This document shows positions 53,284 to 63,675 of a DNA stretch of 64,000 nt, in pieces; position 1 is the stretch's first letter, and every line of letters starts with the position of its first letter. Origin of the DNA: Methylophilaceae bacterium 11. Its GTDB lineage: Bacteria > Pseudomonadota > Gammaproteobacteria > Burkholderiales > Methylophilaceae. The notes beneath the pieces were generated by a model, which saw only the letters and a program-made list of their open reading frames with translations, did no database searches and had not been told where the DNA came from. The stretch is taken from positions 992,001 to 1,056,000 of the forward strand of contig JCKJ01000001.1 in the NCBI GenBank assembly GCA_000525025.1, read 5' to 3'. The translations under genes were made by a program, and so were the position numbers.

Positions 53284-54504
53284 ATGAGCGAAATTAAAAA
53301 AGCCGTGTTGGCGTATTCCGGTGGTTTAGATACCTCTGTGATCTTAAAGTGGCTGCAAGATGAGTACCAATGTGAAGTGGTCACATTTACCGCTGACTTG
53401 GGCCAAGGCGAAGAGCTTGAGCCTGCGCGCGCCAAAGCCAAAGCGGCTGGCGTCAAAGAGATTTACATTGATGACGTGCGTGAAGAGTTTGTACGTGATT
53501 TCGTATTCCCGATGTTCCGTGCCAACACTGTGTATGAAGGCGAGTATTTGCTCGGGACTTCTATTGCCCGCCCATTGATTGCTAAACGATTGATTGAAAT
53601 TGCCGCTGAAACCAAAGCGGATGCGATTTCTCATGGCGCAACAGGTAAGGGTAATGACCAAGTACGTTTTGAGCTAGGTGCTTATGCGCTTAACCCGAAT
53701 ATCAAAATTATCGCGCCTTGGCGTGAGTGGGATTTACTCAGCCGTGAAAAGTTGATGGCTTATGCTGAAAAGCATGGCATCCCAGTGGATATGAAACATA
53801 AGCAAGGTGGAAGCCCATATTCGATGGATGCCAACTTACTGCATATTTCTTACGAAGGGCGCCATTTGGAAGACCCAGCTGCTGAGGCTGAAGAGTCGAT
53901 GTGGCGTTGGACGGTGTCGCCGGAAAAAGCACCGGATGCAGCAGAGTATCTGGATATTGAATACGTGAATGGTGATCCCGTGTCGCTCAATGGCCAAGCC
54001 ATGAAAGCCCATGAGCTTTTAGCGAACTTGAATATCTTAGGCGGTAAGCATGGCATTGGTCGTTTGGATTTGGTGGAAAACCGTTATGTGGGCATGAAGT
54101 CACGCGGTTGCTACGAAACCCCGGGTGGTACGATTATGCTTAAAGCACATCGTGCCATTGAAAGCATTACACTAGACCGCGAAGTGGCGCATTTAAAAGA
54201 TGACTTAATGCCACGCTACGCCAGTTTGATTTATAACGGGTATTGGTGGAGCCCGGAGCGTGTTACTTTGCAAACGTTAATTGACCACACGCAACATAGC
54301 GTCAATGGTTGGGTAAGACTCAAATTGTACAAAGGCAATGTGATTGTGGTGGGCCGCGACAGTAAAACCAATTCATTATTTGATTCAACCATTGCAACGT
54401 TTGAAGATGATAAAGGTGCCTATGATCAAAAAGATGCGGGTGGGTTTATTAAGCTGAATGCGCTCAGAATGCGCATTGCTGCGAATTTAAGAAATAAAAA
54501 GTAA
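53284..54504 (+). CDS. argG: Argininosuccinate synthase
   Basis: Joins citrulline and aspartate using ATP. The 406 residues contain the P-loop-like [15 protein letters not shown] at 9-23, [15 protein letters not shown] near 116-130, and the C-terminal multimerisation helix. It completes argD-argF-argG; argH is not in the window. The next gene, ppnP, follows after 28 bases and may be read through. Confidence 0.97.
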   Translation: MSEIKKAVLAYSGGLDTSVILKWLQDEYQCEVVTFTADLGQGEELEPARAKAKAAGVKEIYIDDVREEFVRDFVFPMFRANTVYEGEYLLGTSIARPLIAKRLIEIAAETKADAISHGATGKGNDQVRFELGAYALNPNIKIIAPWREWDLLSREKLMAYAEKHGIPVDMKHKQGGSPYSMDANLLHISYEGRHLEDPAAEAEESMWRWTVSPEKAPDAAEYLDIEYVNGDPVSLNGQAMKAHELLANLNILGGKHGIGRLDLVENRYVGMKSRGCYETPGGTIMLKAHRAIESITLDREVAHLKDDLMPRYASLIYNGYWWSPERVTLQTLIDHTQHSVNGWVRLKLYKGNVIVVGRDSKTNSLFDSTIATFEDDKGAYDQKDAGGFIKLNALRMRIAANLRNKK

Positions 54505-54532
54505 ATATAAATATAAGTGTTAGGAGATAAGC

Positions 54533-54844
54533 ATGGCTCAGTTTGACAATGTCAGTGTAAAGAAAAAAGCAAATATCTATTTCGATGGTAAGTGTGTCAG
54601 CCACACCGTGATGTTCCCTAATGGCACACGCAGTACGATTGGTGTCATATTCCCGAGTGCTCTGACGTTTAATACTGCAGCACCAGAATTGATGGAGATC
54701 AATAGTGGTGTGTGTAAAGTGCGCCTCAATGGCGAAACAGAATGGAAAACCTATAGTGCTGGTGAGAAATTCACAGTAGCGGGTAATTCTTCGTTCGATA
54801 TAGAGACGGTAGAAACAGTAGACTACGTTTGCCACTTCGAGTAA
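54533..54844 (+). CDS. ppnP: Pyrimidine/purine nucleoside phosphorylase PpnP (DUF1255)
   Basis: Small cupin-fold phosphorylase cleaving several nucleosides. The 103-residue protein has the family opening [20 protein letters not shown], then [11 protein letters not shown] and the end VDYVCHFE, close in length and pattern to E. coli YaiE/PpnP. It has a TTAGGAGA ribosome-binding site. It follows argG in the same direction and is separated from yajQ by a large imperfect palindrome. Confidence 0.94.
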   Translation: MAQFDNVSVKKKANIYFDGKCVSHTVMFPNGTRSTIGVIFPSALTFNTAAPELMEINSGVCKVRLNGETEWKTYSAGEKFTVAGNSSFDIETVETVDYVCHFE

Positions 54845-54854
54845 TGGCGGCTCA

Positions 54855-54920
54855 GTATTACGTCGTTGCAATCGCTTGCCGTACTGTTCGTACTGTCTTC
54901 GCGGTTGCGCCTAGTACTAC
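54855..54920. repeat. Long imperfect palindrome between ppnP and yajQ
   Basis: A 66-base region with dyad symmetry around 54887. GTATTAC (54855-54861) pairs with GTACTAC (54914-54920), six of seven. GCAATCGC (54868-54875) pairs with GCGGTTGC (54901-54908), eight of eight with one G-U. The centre is GTAC-N5-GTAC. There is no T run, so it is not a standard terminator; it looks like a REP-type or MITE-type element. Confidence 0.65.
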
Positions 54921-54945
54921 TTTCGCTTGAAAGGTTGAAAACAAT

Positions 54946-55440
54946 ATGCCTAGTTTTGATATTAGTTCTGAAGTCGATATGGTGGCGTTAAAAAACGCGA
55001 TTGATACCGCAGGTAAACAAATTACCAATCGTTACGACTTTAAAGGGTCGTCCGCCAAAGTGGAGCTGAATGAAAAAGACAGCATCATTACGATTTTTGG
55101 CGACAACGATTTCCAGTTAGATCAGGTCAAAGATATTTTATTGCCGGCGATGGAAAAAAAAGAGCCGGATAGCACCAAGCGCCTTGAGCATAAAGATGTG
55201 CAAAAAGTGTCTGGTAATAAAGTAAAGCAAGAGATGAAAATCCGCGCTGGGATTGACAGTGATCTGGCTAAGCGCTTGACTAAATTGATTAAAGATTCAG
55301 GCATGAAAGTGCAAGCCAGCATTCAAGGTGATACGGTGCGTGTAAATGGCGCTAAACGTGATGTGCTGCAAGACGCGATTGCCTTTTGTAAAAAGAATGT
55401 GACGGATTTTCCGTTGCAGTTTGGTAACTTTAGAGATTAA
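54946..55440 (+). CDS. YajQ family cyclic-nucleotide-binding protein
   Basis: A 164-residue two-ferredoxin-fold protein of the YajQ (UPF0234) family; some members bind c-di-GMP, which would fit the cyclase elsewhere in the window. Signature blocks are MPSFDISSEVDMVALKNAID, ITNRYDFKGS near 25-34, and the C-terminal CKKNVTDFPLQFGNFRD. Length matches the family exactly. It is 15 bases upstream of leuC, so they may share a transcript. Confidence 0.95.
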   Translation: MPSFDISSEVDMVALKNAIDTAGKQITNRYDFKGSSAKVELNEKDSIITIFGDNDFQLDQVKDILLPAMEKKEPDSTKRLEHKDVQKVSGNKVKQEMKIRAGIDSDLAKRLTKLIKDSGMKVQASIQGDTVRVNGAKRDVLQDAIAFCKKNVTDFPLQFGNFRD

Positions 55441-55455
55441 TCATAGGTTAAGAGT

Positions 55456-56868
55456 ATGTCTGTAAAGACTTTGTACGATAAATTATTTGATAGTCATGTG
55501 GTGCGAGAAGAAAATGGCACCGCATTGCTCTATATCGACCGCCATTTAGTGCATGAGGTCACCAGCCCACAAGCATTTGAGGGGTTGAAATTGGCTGGCC
55601 GTAAGTTGTGGCGGATTAATTCCGTACTAGCCGTGCCTGATCATAACGTGCCAACTACCAATAGAAGTACGGGTGTAGCGGGCATCGCCGACCCTATCTC
55701 CCGTTTGCAGGTACAGACCTTGGATGCTAACTGCAGCGAGTTTGGTGTCACCGAATTTAAAATGGACGATGTGCGTCAAGGCATTGTGCATGTCATTGGC
55801 CCTGAGCAAGGCGCTACTTTGCCAGGCATGACAGTGGTGTGTGGTGACTCGCATACCAGCACGCATGGTGCATTTGGTGCATTGGCCCATGGTATTGGCA
55901 CCTCGGAAGTAGAACACGTAATGGCGACGCAATGCTTGGTGCAAAAGCGCTCCAAATCAATGTTGGTCAAGGTAGACGGTCAGCTAGGCCATGGTGTGAC
56001 TGCGAAAGATGTAGCGTTAGCTATTATTGGCAAAATTGGTACCGCAGGCGGTACAGGCTATGCGATTGAGTTTGCAGGATCGGCCATCCGTGGTTTAAGC
56101 ATGGAAGGCCGTATGACCTTATGTAATATGGCGATTGAAGCAGGCGCGCGTGCTGGGATGGTGGCAGTAGACGATACCACCATCAACTACGTGAAAGGCC
56201 GCCCATTCTCACCGAAAGCTGAGCAATGGGATGCTGCTGTGGCCTATTGGCGCACTTTACACAGTGATGAGGGCGCGCAATTTGACGCGACAGTGGCGTT
56301 GAAGGCAGAAGATATTCAGCCCCAAGTCACGTGGGGCACATCACCAGAGATGGTGGTGGGTGTGGATGGCAAAGTGCCTAGTTTGGATATGGCCAAGAAT
56401 GATGTACAACGTGCTGATTGGGAGCGTGCTTACGCCTACATGGGATTGAAAGCCAATACGCCGATTGAGCAGATTCAAATAGACAAGGTATTTATTGGCT
56501 CCTGCACCAACTCGCGTATTGAGGATCTGCGTGCAGCTGCCAGTGTCGCCAAAGGTAAAAAAGTGGCTGGCAATGTCAAGTTGGCACTAGTGGTACCAGG
56601 CTCTGGTTTGGTCAAAGAGCAAGCCGAACAAGAGGGCTTGGACAAAATTTTTAAAGAGGCTGGATTTGAATGGCGCGAGCCAGGTTGCTCCATGTGTTTA
56701 GCCATGAATGCAGACAGACTTGAGCCGGGTGAACGTTGTGCGTCTACCTCTAACCGCAATTTTGAAGGTCGCCAAGGGCAAGGTGGACGTACGCATTTGG
56801 TGAGTCCTGAAATGGCGGCTGCTGCAGCGGTGGCAGGACATTTTGTTGATGTCAGGCAGCTAGTTTGA
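55456..56868 (+). CDS. leuC: 3-isopropylmalate dehydratase large subunit
   Basis: Aconitase-family enzyme with a [4Fe-4S] cluster, isomerising 2- to 3-isopropylmalate with LeuD. The 470 residues include [35 protein letters not shown] near 130, and the cluster ligands in FIGSCTNSR (C353 region) and GCSMCLAMN (two cysteines). Length matches proteobacterial LeuC. An entericidin gene and leuD follow. Confidence 0.97.
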   Translation: MSVKTLYDKLFDSHVVREENGTALLYIDRHLVHEVTSPQAFEGLKLAGRKLWRINSVLAVPDHNVPTTNRSTGVAGIADPISRLQVQTLDANCSEFGVTEFKMDDVRQGIVHVIGPEQGATLPGMTVVCGDSHTSTHGAFGALAHGIGTSEVEHVMATQCLVQKRSKSMLVKVDGQLGHGVTAKDVALAIIGKIGTAGGTGYAIEFAGSAIRGLSMEGRMTLCNMAIEAGARAGMVAVDDTTINYVKGRPFSPKAEQWDAAVAYWRTLHSDEGAQFDATVALKAEDIQPQVTWGTSPEMVVGVDGKVPSLDMAKNDVQRADWERAYAYMGLKANTPIEQIQIDKVFIGSCTNSRIEDLRAAASVAKGKKVAGNVKLALVVPGSGLVKEQAEQEGLDKIFKEAGFEWREPGCSMCLAMNADRLEPGERCASTSNRNFEGRQGQGGRTHLVSPEMAAAAAVAGHFVDVRQLV

Positions 56869-56928
56869 AAATTAGATTTTTAAAAGTTAATTTGAGTAAT
56901 GAATCGTCTGAAATGATAGGAACTGGAA

Positions 56929-57057
56929 ATGAATAAATTATTGGCGTTGATGGTATTGGCTGCAGCATGCGTTTTAACTGGCTGCAATACATGGCATGGT
57001 TTAGGTAAAGACGTGGAAAAGGTTGGCGAAAAAATCCAGAAATCGCCTAATAACTAA
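56929..57057 (+). CDS. Entericidin-like small lipoprotein
   Basis: A 42-residue lipoprotein: signal peptide LLALMVLAAACVL, lipobox LTGC with lipidation at C19, then the family pattern NTWHGLGKDVEKVGEKIQ. Entericidins were described as an antidote/toxin lipoprotein pair in enterics, but the role of single copies is unclear. It lies between leuC and leuD and its stop directly abuts the leuD ATG, an arrangement I recall in several betaproteobacteria. Confidence 0.9.
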   Translation: MNKLLALMVLAAACVLTGCNTWHGLGKDVEKVGEKIQKSPNN

Positions 57058-57696
57058 ATGAAGCCTTTTACATTATTAAATGGGTTGGTTGCGCCGTTGG
57101 ATCGTGCCAATGTGGATACGGACGCGATTATTCCCAAACAATTTTTAAAATCGATCAAGCGCTCAGGTTTTGGCCCGAATGCCTTTGATGAGTGGCGTTA
57201 TCTTGACCATGGCGAGCCGGGCATGGATAACAGCAGGCGTGCAAAAAATCCTGATTTTGTGCTGAATCAAGCCCGCTATCAGGGAGCTAGCATCTTGCTA
57301 ACAAGAGAGAATTTTGGTTGTGGGTCTAGCCGTGAACACGCGCCATGGGCGCTAGAAGACTATGGTTTTCGTGCGATTATCGCGCCAAGTTATGCGGATA
57401 TTTTCTTTAACAACTGCTTTAAAAATGGCTTGTTGCCAATTGTTTTAGCGGATGACATTGTTAATCAGCTGTTTAAATCTGTAGAGGGCAATGTTGGCTA
57501 TCAGCTCACGGTTGACTTGGAAAAACAGACGGTAAGTACGCCAGATGGTCAATCCTATGGCTTTGAGGTGGATGCGGTGAGAAAGCATAACTTGCTGAAT
57601 GGTTTAGATGATATCGGGTTGACGCTGCAGCATGTGGAGGCGATTAAAACCTTTGAAGTGAAACACAAATCTACACAACCTTGGCTGTTTAATTAA
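57058..57696 (+). CDS. leuD: 3-isopropylmalate dehydratase small subunit
   Basis: Swivelling-domain subunit of isopropylmalate isomerase. The 212 residues contain [19 protein letters not shown] near 17-35, and the signature [15 protein letters not shown] near 86-100. The start codon abuts the entericidin stop with no ribosome-binding space of its own, so translation is probably coupled. leuB follows after 23 bases. Confidence 0.97.
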   Translation: MKPFTLLNGLVAPLDRANVDTDAIIPKQFLKSIKRSGFGPNAFDEWRYLDHGEPGMDNSRRAKNPDFVLNQARYQGASILLTRENFGCGSSREHAPWALEDYGFRAIIAPSYADIFFNNCFKNGLLPIVLADDIVNQLFKSVEGNVGYQLTVDLEKQTVSTPDGQSYGFEVDAVRKHNLLNGLDDIGLTLQHVEAIKTFEVKHKSTQPWLFN

Positions 57697-57719
57697 CACA
57701 TTAGAAATAGGGATTTTGG

Positions 57720-58775
57720 ATGAAAATCGCAGTATTGCCTGGTGATGGTATCGGGCCGGAAATCGTAGCGCAAGCAGTGCAAGTATTAAATGGCCTTAAC
57801 CTAGGGTTGGAAATGACCGAAGCACCGATAGGTGGCGCAGGGTATGAGGCGGCAGGCGATCCGTTGCCGGAAGCCACACTTCAACTCGCCAAAGAGGCTG
57901 ATGCAGTACTGTTGGGTGCGGTGGGTGATTGGAAATACGACAAACTAGAGCGTCACCTGCGCCCAGAGCGGGGCTTACTGCGTATTCGTAAAGAGTTGAA
58001 TTTATTTGCAAATTTGCGTCCGGCCTTACTATATCCAGAACTGGCCTCTGCTTCAACGCTCAAACCAGAAGTAGTGTCTGGCTTAGATATTATGATTGTG
58101 CGTGAATTAACCGGGGATATTTACTTTGGCCAACCACGTGGCATCAGCACGCTAGAAAATGGTGAGCGCGAGGGGATCAATACCATGCGCTACAATGAGT
58201 CTGAAATTAAGCGCATTGGCCGTGTGGCATTTGATATTGCGATGAAGCGTAGTAAGAAAGTATGTTCCGTAGACAAAGCCAACGTGTTAGAAACCACCGA
58301 GCTATGGCGTCAGGTCATGATCGAGTTGTCTGCTGAGTATCCTGAAGTGGAGCTTAGCCATATGTATGTGGATAATGCTGCTATGCAGCTGGTGCGCGCA
58401 CCTAAACAATTTGATGTGATGGTGACTGGCAATATCTTTGGTGACATCCTCTCGGATGAAGCATCCATGTTGACTGGTTCAATCGGTATGCTGCCTTCTG
58501 CTTCACTGGATGCGAATAATAAGGGCATGTACGAGCCAAGCCATGGCTCAGCGCCAGATATTGCAGGTAAGAATATTGCGAATCCACTGGCAACAATTTT
58601 GTCTGCTGCAATGATGTTGCGCTATACCTTTAACGATGAGGCAAATGCGACACGCATTGAAGATGCAGTGAAAAAAGCATTGGCAGATGGTTATCGAACA
58701 GCCGATATTTATACAGAGGATACGAAAAAAGTATCTTGCAGTGAAATGGGTGCTGCTGTACTAGCTGCGCTGTAA
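57720..58775 (+). CDS. leuB: 3-isopropylmalate dehydrogenase
   Basis: NAD-dependent oxidative decarboxylation of 3-isopropylmalate. The 351 residues have [15 protein letters not shown], the substrate arginines in [14 protein letters not shown] near 92, [15 protein letters not shown], and the metal motif [24 protein letters not shown]-type block near 238. The NAD motif [14 protein letters not shown] is present. It is the third leu gene and is followed by asd after 71 bases. Confidence 0.97.
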   Translation: MKIAVLPGDGIGPEIVAQAVQVLNGLNLGLEMTEAPIGGAGYEAAGDPLPEATLQLAKEADAVLLGAVGDWKYDKLERHLRPERGLLRIRKELNLFANLRPALLYPELASASTLKPEVVSGLDIMIVRELTGDIYFGQPRGISTLENGEREGINTMRYNESEIKRIGRVAFDIAMKRSKKVCSVDKANVLETTELWRQVMIELSAEYPEVELSHMYVDNAAMQLVRAPKQFDVMVTGNIFGDILSDEASMLTGSIGMLPSASLDANNKGMYEPSHGSAPDIAGKNIANPLATILSAAMMLRYTFNDEANATRIEDAVKKALADGYRTADIYTEDTKKVSCSEMGAAVLAAL

Positions 58776-58846
58776 CGGGTTGATTGTAAATGATAAAATC
58801 ACACGGCAGTAATGTGTGAAGATAATAGAGTGATGGGGATATCAAG

Positions 58847-59959
58847 ATGTTGAAAGTAGGGTTTGTCGGCTGGCGCGGTATGGTGGGTTCTGTGCTCATG
58901 CAGCGCATGATGCAAGAAAATGACTTTGCGGATATTGAGCCGCAATTCTTTACCACATCGCAAACAGGTGGGGCTGCGCCTAATGTTGGCAAAGATTCTC
59001 CTGCCTTAAAAGATGCAAAAAATATTGCAGAACTGACTGCAATGGATGTGATTGTCTCTTGCCAAGGCGGCGACTATACCTCTGATATTTTCCCGCAACT
59101 ACGCAACGCTGGTTGGGATGGCCACTGGATTGACGCGGCCTCCACCTTGCGCATGGATAAAAATGCCGTGATCATTCTTGACCCAGTCAACATAGGTGTC
59201 ATCAAAGATGCACTACAGGCTGGTGGTAAAAACTGGATTGGCGGCAACTGTACTGTTTCGCTGATGTTAATGGCGCTTAATGGCTTGTTTAAAGCGGATT
59301 TAGTGGAGTGGGCTACATCTATGACCTATCAGGCTGCCTCTGGTGCTGGTGCCCAGAATATGCGTGAACTCATCAAACAGATGGGCGTCGTCAATCACTC
59401 TGTAAGCGGACTATTGGCTGATCCTGCCTCGGCAATCTTAGAGATCGATAAAACGGTCGCGGATACTATTCGGTCAGACGCGTACCCAACGCCACACTTC
59501 GGTGTGCCATTGGCGGGTAGCTTGATTCCCTGGATCGATAAAGATTTGGGTAATGGGCAAAGCAAAGAAGAGTGGAAGGGTGGCGTGGAAACCAACAAAA
59601 TTCTTGGACGTGAAGCCAATCCTATCGTGATTGACGGCTTGTGTGTGCGCATCGGTGCCATGCGCTGTCACTCTCAAGCCTTGACTATCAAGTTAAGAAA
59701 AGATGTGCCGTTAGATGAAATTAATCAGATGCTATCTGAGGCGAACGAATGGGCAAAAGTAGTGCCAAATGAACGCGAAGTAAGCATGCGTGAACTCACG
59801 CCTGCTGCGGTGACTGGCACACTGACAACCCCTGTGGGGCGTTTGCGCAAACTGGCCATGGGGAATGATTACCTTTCTGCCTTTACCGTAGGGGACCAAT
59901 TGCTGTGGGGTGCGGCTGAGCCATTGAGACGCATGTTACGTATTTTAGTGACACAGTAA
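58847..59959 (+). CDS. asd: Aspartate-semialdehyde dehydrogenase
   Basis: NADPH-dependent step to lysine, threonine, methionine and diaminopimelate. The 370-residue protein opens [18 protein letters not shown], has the nucleophilic cysteine in [10 protein letters not shown] near 130-139, [11 protein letters not shown] near 160, and [16 protein letters not shown] near 265. It is the long proteobacterial form. The leuCDB-asd-fimV-truA order is a well-known betaproteobacterial and pseudomonad layout. Confidence 0.97.
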   Translation: MLKVGFVGWRGMVGSVLMQRMMQENDFADIEPQFFTTSQTGGAAPNVGKDSPALKDAKNIAELTAMDVIVSCQGGDYTSDIFPQLRNAGWDGHWIDAASTLRMDKNAVIILDPVNIGVIKDALQAGGKNWIGGNCTVSLMLMALNGLFKADLVEWATSMTYQAASGAGAQNMRELIKQMGVVNHSVSGLLADPASAILEIDKTVADTIRSDAYPTPHFGVPLAGSLIPWIDKDLGNGQSKEEWKGGVETNKILGREANPIVIDGLCVRIGAMRCHSQALTIKLRKDVPLDEINQMLSEANEWAKVVPNEREVSMRELTPAAVTGTLTTPVGRLRKLAMGNDYLSAFTVGDQLLWGAAEPLRRMLRILVTQ

Positions 59960-60115
59960 GTCTCATTGTACAGCTGTCATCCGTTGTTAAAATGACACAG
60001 ATAACATTAAACAAATACATAGCTAGCGAACATAATGTGCGTTATGAGCTTGCATCTCTAACTATTTGATGTTATTTTTGTTCTTGCAGAAATTAAGTGA
60101 AACAAGGGTGGGATA

Positions 60116-62950
60116 GTGCAGAGTCCAAAATTAAAAAATTTAGCATTTGCCTTATGTCTAGCATTTCTTCCTTCTACCGTACTTGCGGCAGGTTTGGGAA
60201 AGCTAAATGTGATGTCGGGATTGGGTGAACCGTTAAAAGCCGATATCGAATTGCTTTCCGTTACACCTGAAGAACTCTCCACGATAAGCGCAGCCATTGC
60301 TTCTACAGAAGCGTATGCCAATCAAGGCATTGAAAAACCAGCCTCACATAGCGACATCAAAATACAGGTCACTAAAAATACACGTGGTGTACCTGTGCTT
60401 AAGCTCAATAGCGTACAACCTATTACCGATGCATTTTTAGATATGCTCATTCAGGTGGACTGGTCATCCGGTCGTCTGTTAAGAGAGTACACCTTGCTGC
60501 TAGACCCTCCTGGTTATAACAGCGAGTCACAAACAAGCACAACACAACTGCCTTCCTCAGGTGCTACTACACAGGCCACGTCTTCCACCACAACTGAGCC
60601 AGTTGTGGGCGGTGGTGCAAAAGCTGCGCCATCCGGAGTCGCCAAGCCAAAGAAGTCTAGCGCGTCACCTAAGCCTGAAGAAGTTCGGGCAAACCAAGCT
60701 CCCGTAGAAGAAGTTGTTTCTACTGAAACACAAGAATATACCACCGCACGTGGTGACACGCTTGCTAAAATTGCGCAAGAAATGAAGCCAGAAGGCGTGA
60801 GCTTAGAGCAAATGCTGGTAGGTTTGTATCAAGCCAATCCTAAAGCATTTGACGGTAACAATATGAACCGCTTGAAAGTCGGTCAAATTGTTCGAGCGCC
60901 AAGTGCAGAACAATTAGAGTCGACCAGTAAAAAATCAGCGTCTAAAGAAGTACGCGTACACAGTGCCAACTGGAACGCTTATAAAAATAAATTAGCTGGT
61001 ATTGTTGCTGAGAGCGCCGGTACAGAAGATACAGCACCTTCACAATCGAGCAGTGGTAAGGTGATGGCGGCTGAGGATAAAGCAACTCCTCCGGCAAGCG
61101 GACCACGTGATGTGGTGAAATTGTCGGCCAGCGATAGTGCTGCCAAAAATGGTACTGGCGATAAAGCATTGCAAGACAAAGTGATTGCATTGCAAGAAGA
61201 AGCGACTGCGAAAGAAAATGCATTAAAAGAAGCGCATGGCAGAACAGCAGATCTCGAGAAGCAAATTGAAGACATGAAAAAGCTCATGGCGCTTAAAAAT
61301 GATGCCATGGCTAAAATTCAAAGTGATGCAGCCAATCAGCCTAAACCGGAAGCTACTACTCCTGCGACTGCTCCTACACCAGCAGAAGCAGCGCCTGTGC
61401 AGGCAGATACGCCGCCCCCAGTCACTAATCCAACAGTGAGTACGCCGCCCGCAGAACCAGAAGCTGCAAAACCTGCGGAAGCCAAAGCACCTGCTGCACC
61501 TACACCAGCACCTGTTGCCGAGCCGCCAAGTGTGGTAGATGGTATCTTGCAAAATGTGGATACCGCCACGTTAGGGCTTGCAGGCGGTGGTTTGGCATTG
61601 TTGGGTGCAGGATGGCTGTACCTCAGAAATAAACGTAAAAAGAACTTAACCAGCTTTGAAGAAGGCATCATGACTTCAGGTGGGTTGAAAGCGAATACCG
61701 TATTTGGTAATACGGCTGGTGGCACCGTAGATACTGGTGACACTTCATTCTTAACAGATTTCTCACAAAGTACTTCTGGCGGCATGATCGACGCGCATGA
61801 TGTAGATCCAATTGCGGAAGCAGAAGTCTACATGGCGTATGGCCGTGACGCACAAGCGGAAGAAATTCTGAAAGATGCGATTGTCAAAGAGCCTAAGCGT
61901 CACGAGTTACACTTAAAACTTTTAGAGATTTATCAAGCGAGCGGCAATACCTCTGCATTCGAGACAATTTCCGGTGAGTTGTACACTACATTAGGCGCCT
62001 CTGATCCTGTTTGGGCAAAGGTTGCACAACTCGGGATTAAGATGGACCCGGAAAATCCATTGTATAAAGTGGAAGCTGTCGAGCAAGAGAGTCCTGAGTC
62101 CTCTGCAAGCAGTGCAAAAGACGATTTCTTCGCTAGCTACGACAGTGATGCAGTCTCGCAAGAGGCTGCCGAAGATGCGTTCTCGGTAGATCCACTCAAC
62201 CTAGATCAAGACAACACGACCATTAGCAATGTCACTGAACAAAGTCCATTTGACCTGGATTTAGGTGCACTGGACTTTGATATGGATACGCCAGCAGAAG
62301 CGCTTTCAGCGGATGTTCCTGTCGTGCTAGAGGAGCCTGCATATGACTTGGATGCGTTAAATTTAGAAGATAGCGCAGGGGCAGCTGAGCAAGTGTTCTC
62401 TGTGAAAGGTGATGCAGACGCGTTATCTGATTTGCCGGAATTAGGTACGATGTCGTTAGATGATGATGCATCAGATTTTTCAGCAACAGATACGGACCAA
62501 GTAAAAGAGACGCCTGCGTCCTTAGATGTGCCCACCATCGACTTCCCCAATTTCTCGATGCAGGCAAGTAGTGAGGATAGTATTGAGATAACTGCGGTAA
62601 ATGTGCCAGAACAAGTAGAAGTGAAGGAAGCTGGTCTTGAAGACTTTAATCTTGAGTTTGGCGAGTCAAACGACGATGCACAACCAGATGACTTGGGAAT
62701 GGCGCAAGCGCCAAGCTTTGACTTAACCGATATCAATCTTGATTTAAATGAGTTATCTACTAGTAGTGCGGCGTCACCAATGATGTCAGCCGGAGAACCG
62801 GAAGAGGTGGAAACTAAATTGGATTTGGTGATGGCTTATTTGGATATGGAAGATAAAATAGGCGCAAAAGAGCTACTCGAAGAGGTGTTGAAAGAAGGTG
62901 GTGAAAGTCAACGCAAGCGTGCCACTGAGTTGCTAGAAAAAATAGGTTAA
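60116..62950 (+). CDS. fimV: FimV/HubP-family pole-organising protein
   Basis: Large inner-membrane protein that organises the cell pole and supports type IV pili and motility. It starts at GTG 60116 behind AAGGGTGGGA. The 944 residues contain a signal peptide (cleaved near AAG at residue 24) and the conserved FimV N-terminal domain (LNVMSGLGEPLKADIELLSV). A LysM domain (about 207-260), a coiled coil (about 350-400) and a Pro/Ala linker come next. One membrane helix lies at about 481-505. A very acidic cytoplasmic part then ends in the FimV C-terminal TPR-like domain (KLDLVMAYLDMEDKIGAKELLEEVL). Confidence 0.95.
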   Translation: MQSPKLKNLAFALCLAFLPSTVLAAGLGKLNVMSGLGEPLKADIELLSVTPEELSTISAAIASTEAYANQGIEKPASHSDIKIQVTKNTRGVPVLKLNSVQPITDAFLDMLIQVDWSSGRLLREYTLLLDPPGYNSESQTSTTQLPSSGATTQATSSTTTEPVVGGGAKAAPSGVAKPKKSSASPKPEEVRANQAPVEEVVSTETQEYTTARGDTLAKIAQEMKPEGVSLEQMLVGLYQANPKAFDGNNMNRLKVGQIVRAPSAEQLESTSKKSASKEVRVHSANWNAYKNKLAGIVAESAGTEDTAPSQSSSGKVMAAEDKATPPASGPRDVVKLSASDSAAKNGTGDKALQDKVIALQEEATAKENALKEAHGRTADLEKQIEDMKKLMALKNDAMAKIQSDAANQPKPEATTPATAPTPAEAAPVQADTPPPVTNPTVSTPPAEPEAAKPAEAKAPAAPTPAPVAEPPSVVDGILQNVDTATLGLAGGGLALLGAGWLYLRNKRKKNLTSFEEGIMTSGGLKANTVFGNTAGGTVDTGDTSFLTDFSQSTSGGMIDAHDVDPIAEAEVYMAYGRDAQAEEILKDAIVKEPKRHELHLKLLEIYQASGNTSAFETISGELYTTLGASDPVWAKVAQLGIKMDPENPLYKVEAVEQESPESSASSAKDDFFASYDSDAVSQEAAEDAFSVDPLNLDQDNTTISNVTEQSPFDLDLGALDFDMDTPAEALSADVPVVLEEPAYDLDALNLEDSAGAAEQVFSVKGDADALSDLPELGTMSLDDDASDFSATDTDQVKETPASLDVPTIDFPNFSMQASSEDSIEITAVNVPEQVEVKEAGLEDFNLEFGESNDDAQPDDLGMAQAPSFDLTDINLDLNELSTSSAASPMMSAGEPEEVETKLDLVMAYLDMEDKIGAKELLEEVLKEGGESQRKRATELLEKIG

Positions 62951-62980
62951 ATAGCGCTGCGCAAGCGATAGTCTTATATA

Positions 62981-63007
62981 AAAGCCGACAGTAATGTCGG
63001 CTTTTTG
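62981..63007 (+). terminator. Rho-independent terminator after fimV
   Basis: Stem AAGCCGACA/TGTCGGCTT with loop GTAA and a following T run. Confidence 0.95.
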
Positions 63008-63045
63008 TTTGCCCCTATTCCATGCTTGGCTAGGTATAATGCCGC

Positions 63046-63675
63046 ATGCATGTTTTGGTAAAACTGTTTTGTTTATTGATGTTGACATTGGCGCTAGCCT
63101 TTGTGAACTTGCAACAGATCATTTGGATGAGCGTGGTATTGGTAGCTGCTGCGTTGACGGTTGATACAAAAACATTAGTTAGTATGATGGTGCGTATCCG
63201 GTGGCTGCTATTGATACTTGCGCTGATGTATGCTTTTTCCACACCTGGTGAATATATACCACTTTGGGGTTTGCCGTTGCGCCCTACATATGAGGGCCTA
63301 TTGCTAGGGTTAACTCAGCTGTTGAAAATGGTCATTATGTTGACAGGGCTGAGCCTTGTACTTGCTACTACAAGTCGCAGTATGTTGATTGGTGGCTTGT
63401 ACCAACTTTTGTTACCACTAAGATGCATTGGATTGGATGCTGAAAGGTTTGCGGTACGTATATGGCTAACTTTGTATTATGCAGAAATACGCAAGCAAAC
63501 TATACGGCAGCATGCAAAAGGGTTGGATTTTAATCAATTGTTTACGCTATCTGAACAGATGACACCCAGCACTTCTCAAGACCGTATTACGATAGAAGTA
63601 CACCGGATGAAGCGACGTGATTATGTATTGATGCTGTTTATTGCATTATATTTATTGGCATTAGGGGCGATGTAG
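63046..63675 (+). CDS. EcfT/CbiQ-like integral membrane protein
   Basis: A 209-residue hydrophobic protein with about five helices and a basic cytoplasmic segment (AEIRKQTIRQHAKGLD near 148). This resembles the transmembrane T component of energy-coupling-factor transporters. There is no ATPase or substrate-binding S component beside it, so its role is uncertain. A TATAAT ends 6 bases before the ATG, with no ribosome-binding site. Its stop overlaps the truA start by one base, so it is co-transcribed with truA. Confidence 0.75.
   Translation: MHVLVKLFCLLMLTLALAFVNLQQIIWMSVVLVAAALTVDTKTLVSMMVRIRWLLLILALMYAFSTPGEYIPLWGLPLRPTYEGLLLGLTQLLKMVIMLTGLSLVLATTSRSMLIGGLYQLLLPLRCIGLDAERFAVRIWLTLYYAEIRKQTIRQHAKGLDFNQLFTLSEQMTPSTSQDRITIEVHRMKRRDYVLMLFIALYLLALGAM

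Noticed and set aside
62206-62736. Serine-rich minus ORF opposite fimV
   Set aside because: It mirrors the acidic, repetitive codons of the FimV cytoplasmic part.
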